Shown here piece by piece: positions 44,077 to 57,410 of a DNA stretch of 64,000 nucleotides. Under the pieces are notes generated by a model. That model was not told the origin of the DNA. It saw nothing but the letters and a program-made list of their open reading frames with translations, and ran no database searches. The stretch is from contig OW121851.1 in assembly GCA_933228895.1 (NCBI GenBank), positions 134,525,624 through 134,589,623 on the forward strand, in the 5' to 3' direction. Within the stretch, counting starts at the first letter, position 1. Each line of letters opens with the position of its first letter. The stretch is from Platycnemis pennipes (taxonomy: Eukaryota; Arthropoda; Insecta; Odonata; Platycnemididae). The translations under genes were made by a program, and so were the position numbers.

Positions 44077-47000
44077 GTCTAAATCGATGATTGAAATCTC
44101 TTCTCTACATCGTATAATTATTTTGATTTAAAATACTGCACATTTTGTAAGGAATTACGACGATAAAAGGCAGAAAAGTTAACTTCGGTTGAAAACCATC
44201 CAAAATGATATATATTAGCAGCATAAAGCGAGAATTTGGATCTTTTATCAAAATCGTGTTTTTATTTTTCTATCAAATACTGCCGAAAATAAAACGGAAG
44301 TTCACCGAGAAAAGGTAATAGAGTCATTTTAGATGAAAGAAGGAAAAATCAAAAGGAAATTATTAGGCTAAATATAAAACTAAAAAAGGCTGAGAAGCAT
44401 ATTATTATTTTCCTATGAAATACTGCACAATTTACAAGGAATTACAGTTAATAAGAAAAAATTAAATCTTCTCAGTATTGTTTACTTGCTTCTTTGCATC
44501 GAATTATAGCAAAAAAAATTCAGAGAGAGACGGTTTTTTTTAAAGTTAATTCTTCCTAATAAAACTATTTCCACCACTGTTATTCCACTAAAATTAACTT
44601 TTTCACGTGTTTTCTGTACTAATCACATCATTTCATATAAAACTTATTAGAAAAACAAATTGTTCAGTTAATGATATTTTTTTTAAACGTTAAATCTTCC
44701 TATGAAAATCATTTCAACCACAGTTTCTTTTTAAATTATATCTTCCTAATAAAATCATTTTCACCCGTTATTCCAGTAAAATTAACTCTTTCGCTTGTTT
44801 TCAGCAGTTATCACCTCATTTCATGCATAACCTAATAGAAAAACAAATTGCTCAGAAACACTTTTTTTTTCAAACGTTATTTCTTCTTAAAAAAATAATT
44901 TCCAACACTGTTTTTTCAACTAAATTAAATTTTTTCAGCACTTCTAAGTACTTTTCACCTCATTTTAAACAAAAGTTAATATCTAAACAAAAAATTCAGA
45001 TCGTGAAGCGTTTTCTCAAAAGTTGTTTCCTTCTAAGTAATCTTATTTCTTCTTATGTTATTTCACTAAAATTAAAATTTTCGCATGTTTTCTGCTATTT
45101 TCTCATCATTTGATGTAAAACTCAATAGAAAAAGAAATATTAAAGATAAAGATTTTTTTCTCAAAAGTTATTTCTTACTAAAAAATGTATTTTCCTCCTT
45201 GTTATTCCACTAAAATTAAATTTTATTGCCCCTAATCAGTATTGTTTACCTGATTTTAGGCAAAGATTAATAGCTAAAAAAATTCAGAGAGAGGGTTTTT
45301 TTTAAAAGGTATTCTTCCTAATAAAATCATTTCCACAACTGTTATTCCACAAAAATTAACATTTTCGCATGTTTTCGGTACTTATCACGTCATTTAAAAA
45401 AATTTTAAAAGAAAAACAAATTGTTCAATTAAATATTTTTTTTATGAAACGTTATATCTTTCTATAAAAATCATTCTACCGTAAATGATTCAATAAAATT
45501 AAATTTTTTAAGCTGTTCTCAGTTATTTTCACCTCATTTTAAGCAAAATATTATAAAAGCAAAAAATTCATGTAGAGAGGAGTTTAATTAAAAGTTACTT
45601 TTTCCTAATTAATTCATTTCAACCTCTGGTTTTCCTCTAAAACAAACTATTTAGCCTTTTCTCAGTACTGTTTACCTCATTTTATGCCAAGCTTAACAAA
45701 AAAATTTTCAAAAGGGAGAGGTATTTTCTCAAACGTTATTTCTACCAAAAAAATCATTTTCACCGTTGTATTCCACTAAAATGTACTTTTTCACATGTTG
45801 TGAGTACTTTTCACTTCATTTAATGCTAAAATTAAATTAAAATTTATTTTTTCACCTCATCTCAGAACATTTGCACTTATTTTATCCAAACATTATCAGC
45901 AAAACAAATAATTCAGATAAAGAGGTTATTTTCTGTACAGTTTTTTCCGTCCTAATAATCTTATTTCTACCACTGTATATAACTTAAATTAAAATTTTCG
46001 CCTCTTCTCAGTATTTTTTCCTTCATTTTATGCAATGGTGATAGCAAATGTTAAAATTCCGAGACAGAGGCGTTTTCTCAAAAGTTATTTCTTCCTAATA
46101 AATTTATTTCTACCACTGTTCTTCCATCGTAATTATATATTTGCCTCTTCTCAGTATATTTTACCTGATTTAACACAAAGATAATAAGCAAAAAAAATTG
46201 AGAGAGAAATAAAATCATTTCCACCACTGTTACTCCACTAAAATTAACTCTTTCGCTTGTTTTTAGCAGTTATGACTTCATTTCATGCAAAACGTAATAG
46301 AAAACAAATTGCTCAGATATATATTCTTTTTTTAAAATGTTATTTCTTCCAAAAAAATCATTTCCACCACTGTTTTTAAATAAAATTTAATTTCTTTAGC
46401 TCTTCTCAGTACTTTTCACCTCATTTTAAGCAAAAGTAATATCAAAAAAAATATTAAGATCGAGAGGCATTTTCTCAAAAGTTATTTCCTTCTATGTTAT
46501 CTTATTTCTACCTATGTTATTTCACTAAAATTAAATTTTTTGCATGTTTTCTACATTTTTAACTCATTTGATGCAAAACGTAATAGAAAAAGAAATTGTT
46601 CAGATAAGGATTTTTTTCTCAAATTTATTTCTACCTAATAAATTTATTTCTACCCCTGTAATTCCACTAAAATTAAATTTTTTCCTCTACGCAGTATAGT
46701 ATACCTGATTTCATGCAATGATTAATTTGGAGAGAGAGGGTTTTTTTAAAAAGTTAATTCTTCTTATTAAAATCATTTCCACCATTGCTATTCCACTAAA
46801 ATTAACTTTTCGCCCTTTGTGAATAATTTTGACCTCATTTAATGCTAATCTTAATAGAAAAGGAAATTGTTCATATAAAGATTCTTTTTTTTTAAAGTTA
46901 GTTCTTCCGAATAAATTGATTTCTCATACTGTTATTCCACGAAAAATAAATTATTCATCTCTTCTCTGTTATTTTTATTTAATTATGCATAACTTAACAG

Positions 47001-47560
47001 AAAAACATATTGTTCAAATAAAGTCTCTTATTCTCAATAGATATTTCTTCCTAATAAATTGAGATATGCCACTGTTATTCTACAAAAATTAACATTTTCA
47101 CCTCTTGTTAGTACTTTTCCTCACATATTTTGCGAAACTTACTAGCAAAACAAAAATTTAGAACGAGAGGCGTTTTCTTAAAAGTTAATTTCTTCTAAGC
47201 AATGTTATTTCTTCTTACGTTATTTCACTAAAATTGAATTTTTCGCATGTTTTCTGCTATTTTCACATGACTTGATGCAAAACTCAATAGAAAAAGAAAT
47301 ATTTATGACAAAGATTTTTTTTCTCAAAATATATATATATCTTCCTAAATAATTTATTTCCACCACTGTCATTCCACTAAAATTAAATTTTTTGCCTCTT
47401 ATCAGTATTGTTTAAATGCTTTTTGACAACGAATTATAGCAAAAAAGTTCAGAGAGAGACGGTTTTTTTTAAAAGTTAATTCTTCCTAATAAAATCATTT
47501 CCAGCACTGTTATTTCACTAAAATTATATTTTTCACTTGTATTCTGTACTTATCACGTCA

Positions 47561-48680
47561 TCTATATATATAAAAATGAATGTATGTGTGTGTGTGTATG
47601 TCCTTTATGCATTACTACACCATTCATCGGATCGCCATGAAACTTTGGAAAGTTGTTGAGTACATTCCCGAAAAGAGGACTACGAAATCGATATTTAAAT
47701 ATCGATACTTTATCGATATAATATCGCTAAAGTATCGATAAATCGATACATAATTGATACAAAATTGAGGTGAAATTATTTTTATTTTTTTAAAAGGAAT
47801 GAATCGTTTCAATACCGATACTGTATCGAATGTATATAATGTGTTTGTCCTTTATGCATTAATACACCATTCATCGGATCGCCATGAAACTTTGGAAAGT
47901 TGTTGAGTACGCTCCGAGGTTTTTATAAAATCGATAATTCAATATCGATACTTTATCGGTATAATATCGATAAAATATGGATACATCGATACATTGTTGA
48001 TACAAAATTGAGGTAAAATTATTTAGGTGTTTTTTATCAAAGTTTTATAAAGTATCATTACAATATCGATACCGTATCGATACAATATTGATAACTTCAT
48101 GCATTACCACAACATTCATCCAATTTCCATGAAGCTATGGTTAGTTGTTTTGTTCACTCCATGAAGGTTGTACAATATCGAGAATACAATATCGACGCTG
48201 GAGACGGGATGTGCATCCCATTGAAGTTGCAATTCATTGAAACACTCACGTGCAACATATTCAAATCATCCGGCATGGGACAAATATTTCAGAAATGCCA
48301 ACTTATTGCTTGGGATGAATGCACAATGGTGCACAAAGCATCGCTCGAGGCTCTGGATCGATCATTGCAAGATTTCCGTTGAATCCTCAGACCATTTGAG
48401 AACGCATTAATATTGCTTGCACGACATTTCAGGCAAACATTACCTGTAATTCCTCGATTGACACTAGCGGATGAAATAAATGCTAGCCTGAAATATTCTA
48501 CTTTGTGACGACATGTAAAGACGTTAAAATTATATACAAATATGCGTTTCCAGCTGCAAAACAATCGATCAGCTGAGATATATTGTATACCCATAAGAAT
48601 TGTGAAATTAAACATACTATAAACGTGCGCTTTCCATTTAACCAGAATGAGCCACAGCAACGCGTGGCCGGGTCAGCTTG
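47561..48680 (+). mobile_element. Helitron derivative with helicase remnant
   Basis: The 1,120-bp insertion starts TCTATATATATAAAAATGAA and ends in a small stem (GCCAC..GTGGC) followed by CGGGTCAGCTTG. This resembles the 3' hairpin plus CTRR end of Helitrons, with the last bases altered to CTTG. It lies between A (47560) and T (48681); removing it restores satellite sequence (CACGTCA then TTTCATA...), as expected for insertion into AT. It has three diverged copies of a unit with CCTTTATGCATTA and GGATCGCCATGAAACTTTGG, interspersed with ATCGATA-rich sequence. Confidence 0.85.
48185..48620 (+). pseudogene. Helitron PIF1-like helicase fragment
   Basis: The peptide QFIETLTCNIFKSSGMGQ, then KCQLIAWDECTMVHKASLEA and LDRSLQDFR, is the Walker B region (WDEC) of the SF1 PIF1-type helicase in RepHel proteins. 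After a stop it resumes as HFRQTLPVIPRLTLADEINA, then RHVKTLKLYTNMRFQLQNN and RSAEIY, all recognisable helicase segments. A short C-terminal trace (IVYP.EL) follows. Walker A and the Rep domain are missing, so it cannot function. Confidence 0.87.
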
Positions 48681-51600
48681 TTTCATAGAAAACTTAATAG
48701 AAAAACAAATTGTTCAGTTAATGATTTTTTTTAAACGTTAAATCTTCCTATAAAAATCATATCTACCACAGTTTCTTTTTAAATTATATCTTCCTAATAA
48801 AATCATTTTCACCCGTTATTCCAGTAAAATTAACTCTTTCGCTTGTTTTCAGCAGTTATCACCTCATTTCATGCGAAACTTAATAGAAAACAAATTGCGA
48901 GGATATAGATTCTTGTTTCAAATTTATTTCTTCCAAAAAAATTATTTCCACCACTGTTTTTAAATAAAATTTAATTTTTTAGCTCATCTCAGTACTTTTC
49001 ACCTCATTTTAAGCAAAATTAATATCATAACAAATATTCAGATCGTGAGGCGTTTTCTCAAAAGTTGTTTCCTTCTAAGTAATCTTATTTCTACCTATGT
49101 TATTTCACTAAAATTAAATGTTTTGCATGTTTTCTACTATTTTTAACTCATTTGATGCAAAACTTAATAGAAAAAGAAATTGTTCAGATAAGGATTTTTT
49201 TTCTCAAAATTATTTCTTCCTTATAAATTTATTTATTCTCCTGTAATTCCACAAAAATTAATTTTTTTCCTCTTCGCAGAATAGTATACATGATTTCATG
49301 CTATGATGAATTCAGAGAGAGAGGGGTTTTTTTAAAAGTTAATTCTTCCTATTAAAATCATATTGCTATTCACCATTGCTATTCCACTAATATTAACTTT
49401 TCGCCCTTTGTGAGTACTTTTGACGTCATTTAATGCTAATCTTAATAGAAAAAGAAATTGTTCATAAAAAGATTCTTTTTTTAAGTTAGTTCTTCCGAAT
49501 TAATTGATTTCTTATAGTGTAATTTCACAAAAAATAAATTTTTCATCTCTTCTCTGTTATTTTTATTCATATTATGCATAACTTAACAGAAAAACAAATT
49601 GTTCAAATAAAGTCTCTTATTCTCAAAAGTTAATTCTTCCTAATAAATTGAGATCTACCACTGTTATTCTACTAAAATTTACTTTTTCAGCTCTTGTTAG
49701 TACTTTTCATTACGTATTATGCGAAACTTAATAGCAAAACAAAAATTTAGAACCAGAGGCGTTTTCTAAAAACTTAATTCCTTCTAAGCAATCTTATTTC
49801 TTTTTACGTTATTTCACTAAAATTGAATTTTTCGCATGTTTTCTGCTATTTTCACATAACTTGATGCAAAACTCAATAGAAAAAGAAATATTTATGACAA
49901 AGATTTTTTTTCTCAAAATATATATATCTTCCTAAATAATTTATTTCTACCACTGTTATTCCACTAAAATTAAAATTTTTGCCTCTTCTCAGTATTGTTT
50001 AAATGCTTTTTTACAACGAATTATAGCAAAAAAATTCATAGAGAGACGGTTTTTTTTAAAGTTAATTCTTCCTGATAAAATCATTTCCACCACTGTTACT
50101 CCACTAAAATTAACTTTTTCACTTGTTTTCCATACTTATCACGTCATTTCATAAAAAGCTTAATAGAACACCAAATTGTTCAGTTAATGATTTTTTTTAA
50201 ACGTTAAATCTTCCTATAAAAATCATTTCTACCACAGTTTCTTTTTAAATTATATATTCCTAATAAAATCATTTTCACCCGTTATTCCAGTAAAATTAAC
50301 TCTTTCGCTTGTTTTCAGCAGTTATCACCTCATTTCATGCAAAACTTAATAGAAAAACAAATTGCTCAGATAAAACTTTTTATTTCAAACGTTCGTTCTT
50401 CTTAAAAAAATCATTTCCAACCCTGTTTTTTCAATTAAATTAAATTTTTTCAGCACTGCTAAGTACTTTTCACCTCATTTTAAACAAAACTTAATATCAA
50501 AACAAAAAATTCAGATCGTGAAGCGTTTTCTCAAAAGTTGTTTCCTTCTAAGTAATATTATTTATTCTTATGTTTATTCACTAAAATTAACTTTTTTGGC
50601 ATGTTTTCTGCTATTTTCTTATCATTTGATGCAAAACTCAATAGAAAAGGAAATATTAAAGATAAAGATTTTTCTTCTCAAAAGTTATTTTTTCCTAATA
50701 AATGTATTTTCCTCCTTGTTATGCCACAAAAATTAAAGTTTATTGCCCCTAATCAGTATTGTTTACCTGATTTTATGCAAAGATTAATAACAAAAAAAAT
50801 TCAGAGAGAGAGGGGTTTTTTAAAAAGTATTCTTCCTAATAAAATCATTTCCACAACTGTTAATCCACAAAAATTAACATTTTCGCTTGTTTTCAGTACT
50901 TATCACGTCATTTCAAAAAAAATTTTAATAGAAAAACAAATTGTTCAATTGAATATTCTTTTAATCAAACGTTATATCCTTCTATACAAATTATTTCTAC
51001 CATAAATGATTCAATAAAATTAAATATTTTCAGCTCTTCTCAGTTATTTTCATCTCATTTTTAGCAAAATTATTTAGATAGCAAAAAATTCATGTAGAGA
51101 GTTCATTTATCAAAAGTTACTTTTTCCTAATTAATTCATTTCTACCTCTGGTATTCCACTTATACAAACTATTTAGTCTGTTCTCAGTACTGTTTACCTC
51201 ATTTAATGCAAAGCTGAAAAAAAACTTTCCAAAATAGAGAGGCATTATCTCAAATGTTATTTCTACCAAAAAAATCATTTTTATCATTGTATTCCACTAA
51301 AATGAACTTTTTTACCTGTTGTGAGTACCTTTCAATTCATTTAATGTTAATTAAAATTAAAATTTAATTTTTCACCTTATCTAAGGACATTTGCACTTAT
51401 TTTATGCCAAAATTATCAGCAAAACAAATAATTCAGATAAAGAGGTTATTTTCTGTACAGTTTTTTCCGACCTAATAATCTTATTTCTACCACTTTATAT
51501 AACTGAAATTAATATTTTCGCCTCTTCTCATTATTTTTTCCTTCATTTTATGCAATAGTAATAGCAAATGTTAAAATTCCGAGACAGAGGCGTTTTCTGA

Positions 51601-54600
51601 AAAGTTATTCCTTCCTAATAAATTTATTTCTACCACTGTTCTTCCATCATAATTATATATTTGCCTCTTCTAAGTATATTTTACCTGATTTAACACAAAG
51701 ATAATAAGCAAAAAAAATTGAAAGAGAAATAAAATCATTTCCACCACTGTTACTCCACTAAAATTAACTCTTTCGCTTGTTTTTAGCAGTTATGACTTCA
51801 TTTCATGCAAAACGTAATAGAAAACAAATTGCTCAGATATATATTCTTTTTTTCAAATGTTATTTCTTGCAAAAAAATCATTTCCACCACTGTTTTTAAA
51901 TAAAATTTATTTTTTTAGCATTTCTCAGCACTTTTCACCTCATTTTAAGCAAAATTAATATCAAAACTAATGTTTATTTCGAGAGGCGTTTTCTGAAATG
52001 GCGTTTTCTCAATTTCCTTTTAAGTTATCTTATTTATACCTATGTTATTTCATAAAATTAAAATTTTCGCATGTTTTCTTCTATTTTCACCCCACTTGAT
52101 GCAAAACTTAATAGAAAAGGAAATATTTATGATAAAGACTTTTTTCCTCAAAAGTTATATCTTCCTAAAAAATTTATTCCTACCACTTTTATTCCACTAA
52201 AATTAAATTTTTTGCCTCTTCTCAGGTTTTATTACCTGCTTTTCTGCAACAATTAATAGCAAAAAAAATTCCAAGAGAGACGGGTTTTTTTAAAAGTTTA
52301 TTCTTCCTAATAAAATCATTTCCACCACTGTTATTCCGCTAAAATTAACATTTTCGCTTACTTTTAGTACTTATCACGTCATTGCAAAAAAAAGTTTAAT
52401 AGAAAAACAAATTGTTCAATTGAATATTCTTTTTACCAAACGTTATATCTTTCTATAAAAATAATTTCTACCATAAATGATTCAAAAAATTAAATTTTTA
52501 CAGCTTTTCTTTTTACACCTCTTGTTAGTACTTTTCATTACGTATTATGCGAAACTTAATAGCAAAACAAAAATTTAGAACGACAGGCGTTTTCTAAAAA
52601 GTTAATTCCTTCTAAGCAATCTTATTTCTTCTTACGTTACTTCACTAAATTGAATTTTCGCATGTTTTCTGCTATTTTCACATGACTTGATGCAAAACTC
52701 AATAGAGGAAGAAATATTTATGACAAAGACATTTTTTTTCAAAAGTTATATCTTCCTAAAAAATTTATTTCTACCTTTGTTATAACACTAAAATTAAATT
52801 TTTTGCCTCTTCTCAGTTTTTCTTACCTGCTTTTCTGCGACAATTCATAGCAAAAAAAAATTCAGAGAGAAACGGGTTTTTTTAAAAGTTAATTCTTCCT
52901 AATAAAATCATTTCCACCACTGTTACTCCACTAAAATTAACTATTTCACTTGTTTTCTGTACTTATCACGTCATTTAATATAAAGCTTAATAGAACACCA
53001 AATTGTTCAGTTAATGATTTTTTTAAACGTTAAATCTTCCTATAAAAATCATTTCTACCACTGTTTCTTTTTAAATTATATCTTCCTAATAAAATCATTT
53101 TCACCCGTTATTCCAGTAAAATTAACTCTTTCGCTTGTTTTCAGCAGTTATCACCTCATTTCTTGCAAAACCTAATAGAAAAATATATTGCTCAGAAAAA
53201 CTTTTTTTTTCAAACGTTATTTCTTCTTAAAAAAATCATTTCCAACACTGTTTATTCAATTAAATTAAATTTTTTCAGCACTTCTAAGTACTTTTCACCT
53301 CATTTTAAACAAAACTTAATATCAAAACAAAAAATTCAGATCGTGAGGCGTTTTCTCAAAAGTTGTTTCCTTCTAAGTAATCTTATTTCTTCTTATGTTA
53401 TTTCACTAAAATTAAATTTTTCGCATGTTTTCTTCTATTTTCTCATCATTTGATGCAAAACTCAATAGAAAAAGAAATATTAAAGATAAAGATTTTTTTT
53501 CTCAAAAGTTATTTCTTCCTAATAAATGTATTTTCCTCCTTGTTATTCATGGGGTTTTTTTTAAAAGGTATTCTTCCTAATAAAATCATTTCCACAGCTA
53601 TTATTCCACTAAAATTAACATTTTCGCTTGTTTTCAGTACTTATCACGTCATTTCAAAAAAATTTAATTGAAAAACAAATTGTTCAATTAAATATTCTTT
53701 TAATCAAACGTTGTATCTTTCTATAAAAATCATTTCTACCATAAATGATTCAATAAAATTAAATTTTTTCAGCTCTTCGCAGTAACGTTTACCTCATTTT
53801 AAGCTAAATTATTTAGAAAGCAAAAAATTCATGTAGAGAGGCGGTTTATCAAAAGTTACTTTCTCCTAAATAATTCATTTCTACCTCTGGTATTCCAGTA
53901 AAACAAACTATTTAGCCTTTTCTCAGTACTGTTTACCTCATTTATGCAAAGCTTAATAAAAAATTTTTTTTCAAAAGAGAGAGGCATTTTCTCAAATGTT
54001 ATTTCTAACAAAAAAATCATTTTCACCAATGTATTCCACTAAAATGAACTTTTTAACCTGTCGTGAGTACCATTCACTTCATTTTATGCTAAACTTAAAT
54101 TAAAATTTAATTTTTCACCTCATCTCAGGACATTTGCACTTATTTTATGCTAAAATATCAGCAAAACTAATAATTCAGATAAAGAGGTTATTTTCTGAAC
54201 AGTTTTTTCCGTCCTAATAATCTTATTTCTACCACTTTATATAACTGAAATTAATATTTTCGCCTCTTCTCATTATTTTTTCCTTCATTTTATGCAATAG
54301 TAATAGCAAATGTTAAAATTCCGAGACAGAGGCGTTTTCTCAAAAGTTATTTCTTCCTAATAAATTTATTGCCGTAATTATATATTTGCCTCTATATAAA
54401 TATATAATTACGATTATATAATTATATAATCGTAATTTTATATTTGCCTCTTCTCAGTATATTTTACCTGATTTTATACAAAGATAATTAGCAAAAAAAA
54501 TCAGAGAGAAATAAAATCATTCCCACCACTGTTATTCCACTAAAATTAACTCTTTCGCTTGTTTTTAGCAGTTATGACTTCATTTCATGCAAAACGTAAT

Positions 54601-57410
54601 AGAAAACAAATTGCTAAGATACAGATTCTTTTTTTCAAATGTTATTTCTTCCAAAAAAATCATTTCCACCACTTTTTTTTAAATAAAATTTAATTTTTTT
54701 AGCCCTTCTTAGTACTTTTCACCCCATTTTAAGCAAAATTATTATCAAAACAAATATTTAGATCGAGAGGCGTATTCTGAAATGGCGTTTTCTCAGTTTC
54801 CTTTTAAGTTATCTTATTTATACCTATGTTATTTCATAAAATTAAAATTTTCGCATGTTTTCTTCTATTTTCACGTGACTTGATGCAAAACTTAATAGAA
54901 AAGGAAATATTTCTGATAAAGATTTTTTTTCTCAAAAGTTATATCTTCCTAAAAAATTTTTTTTCCTACCATTTTTATTCCACCAAAATTAAATTTTTTG
55001 CCTCTTCTCAGTTTTTCATACCTGCTTTTCTACGACAATTCATAGCAAAAGATATTCAAAGAGTGACGGGTTTTTTTAAAAGTTAATTCTTCCTAATAAA
55101 ATCATTTTCACCACTGTTATTCCACTAAAACTAACTTTTTTACTCATTAACAGTACTTATCACGTCAATGGTATTCCACTAAAATTCACATTTTCGCTTG
55201 TTTTTAGTCATTATCATGTCATTTCAAAAACTTTTTAATAGAAAAACAATTTGTTCAATTAAATATTCTTTTTACCAAACGTTATATCTTTCTATAAAAA
55301 TAATTTCTACCATAAATGATTCAAAAAATTAAATTTTTACAGCTTTTCTCAGTTATTTTCACCTGATTATAAGCAAAATTATTTAGAAAGCAAAAAATTC
55401 ATGTAGAGAGGTGTTTCATCATAAGTTACTTTTTCCTAATTAATTCATTTCTACCTCTGGTATTCCACTTATACAAACTATTTAGTCTTTTCTCAGTGGT
55501 GTTTACCTCATTTTTTGCAAAGCTGAAAAAAAAATTTCCAAAAAACAGAGGCATTTTCTGAAATGTTATTTCTACCAAAAAAATCATTTTTATCATTGTA
55601 TTCCACTAAAATGAACTTTTTCACCTGTTGTGAGTACTTTTCACTTCATTTACTGCTAAACTTAAATTGAAATTTATTTTTTCACCTCATCTAGGGACAT
55701 TTGCACTTATTTTATGCAAACATTATCAGCAAAACAAATAATTCAGATAAAGAGGTTATTTTCTGTACAGTTTTTTCCGACCTAATAATCTTATTTCTAC
55801 CACTGTATGTAACTGAAATTAAAATTTTCGCCTCTTCTCAGTATTTTTTCCTTCATTTTATGGAATAGTAATAGCAAATGTTAAAATTCCGAGACGGAGG
55901 CGTTTTCTCAAAACTTATTTCTTCCTAATAAATTTATTTCTACCACTGTTCTTCCATCGTAATTATATATTTGCCTCTTCTAAGTATATTTTACCTGATT
56001 TTATACAAAGATAATTAGCAAAAAAAATCAGAGAGAAATAAAATCATTCCCACCACTGTTATTCCACTAAAAAAAACTCTTTCGCTTGTTTTTAGCAGTT
56101 ATGACTTCATTTCATAGACGTAATAGAAACGTAATAGAAAACAAATTGCTAAGATACAGATTCTTTTTTTCAAATGTTATTTCTTCCAAAAAAATCATTT
56201 CCACCACTGTTTTTAAGTAAAATTTAATTTTTTTAGCTCTTCTTAGTAGTTTTCACCTCATTTTAAGCAAAATTAATATCAAAACAAATATTTAGATCGA
56301 GAGGCGTTTTCTCAAAAGTTATTTCCTTCTAAATTATCTTATTTCTACTTATGTTATTTCACTAAAATTAAATTTTTTGCATGTTTTCTACTATTTTTAA
56401 CTGATATGATGCAAAACGTAATAGAAAAAGAAATTGTTCAGGTAGGGATTTTTTTTCAAAATTATTTCTTCCTAATAAATTTATTTCTACCCCTGTAATT
56501 CCACTGAAATTAAATTTTTTCCTCTACGCAGTATAGTATACCTGATTTTATGCAATGATTAATTTGGAGAGAGAGGTTTTTTTTTAAAGTTAATTCTTCC
56601 TATTAAAATCATTTCCACCATTGCTATTCCACTAAAATTAACTTTTCGCCCTTTGTGAGTACTTTTGACCTCATTTAATGCTAATCTTAATAGAAAAGGA
56701 AAATGTTCTAATAAAGATTCTTTTTTTTAAAGTTAGTTCTTCCGAATAAATTGATTTGTTATTCTGTTATTCCACTAAAAATAAAGTATTCATCTCTTCT
56801 CTGTTAATTTTATTTATATTATGGATAACTTAACAGAAAAACAAATTGTTCAAATAAAGTCTCTTATTCACAAAAGATATTGCTTCCTAATAAATTGAGA
56901 TCTACCACTGTTATTCTACAAAAATTAACTTTTTCACCTCTTGCTAGTACTTTTCCTCACATATTTTGCGAAACTTACTAGCAAAACAAAAATGTAGAAC
57001 CAGAGGCGTTTTCTAAAAAGTTAATTCCTTCTAAGCAATGTTATTCTTCTTACGTTATTTCACTAAAATTCAATTTTTCGCATGTTTTCTGCTATTTTCA
57101 CATGACTTGATGCAAAACTCAATAGAAAAAGAAATATTTATGACAAAGATTTTTTTTCTCAAAATATATATATCTTCCTAAATAATTTATTTCTACCACT
57201 GTTATTCCACTAAAATTAAATTTTTTGCCTCTTCTCAGTATTGTTTAAATGCTTTTTGACAACGAATTATAGCAAAAAAGTTCAGAGAGAGACGGTTTTT
57301 TTTAAAAGTTAATTCTTCCTAATAAAATCATTTCCAGCACTGTTATTTCACTAAAATTATATTTTTCACTTGTATTCTGTACTTATCACGTCATTTCATA
57401 TAAAACTTAA

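Larger units (their letters stand above)
32395..44460 (+). repeat. AT-rich satellite array 1 (forward orientation)
   Basis: Degenerate tandem monomers of about 130-185 bases, mostly 150-160. Each is marked by a core like AAATACTGCACAAATTA, followed by GGAAGTACACAGAGAAGAGG, AAAAGTCAATTTCAGATGAA, CAGAATTGATAAC and TCAGAATCGTATAATTATTT. Successive cores start near 32543, 32692, 32877, 33050, 33203, 33341 and 33490. ORFs inside are low-complexity Lys/Ile/Asn/Phe shadows. A longer block at 32593-33500 recurs at 35252-36160. Insertions: mariner (38945-39855), a foldback scrap (43061-43107) and a SINE scrap (44001-44076). Confidence 0.9.
44461..57410 (-). repeat. AT-rich satellite array 2 (reverse orientation of the same family)
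   Basis: Tandem degenerate monomers of about 140-190 bases. They carry landmarks CACTAAAATTAAATTTTTTG, CCTCTTCTCAGTATTGTTTA, TTATGCAAAACTTAATAGAA, AAACAAATTGTTCAGAT, GAGGCGTTTTCTCAAAAGTT and TTCTTCCTAATAAA. Inverted array-1 monomers read CATCTAAAATTGACTTTTTT, GCCTCTTCTCTGTGTACTTC and GATAGAAAAATAAGAATACG. The same boxes thus occur in the same order, so array 2 is array 1's family reversed. A block at 44.52-46.3 kb recurs at 50.04-51.85 kb with a constant offset near 5,520. No genuine coding sequence; the Helitron insertion is listed separately. Confidence 0.85.

Noticed and set aside
32395..57410. Many Lys/Asn/Ile/Phe-rich ORFs as small membrane or secreted proteins
   Set aside because: They are frames through AT-rich satellite monomers, recur with the monomer period and have no conserved start or domain.
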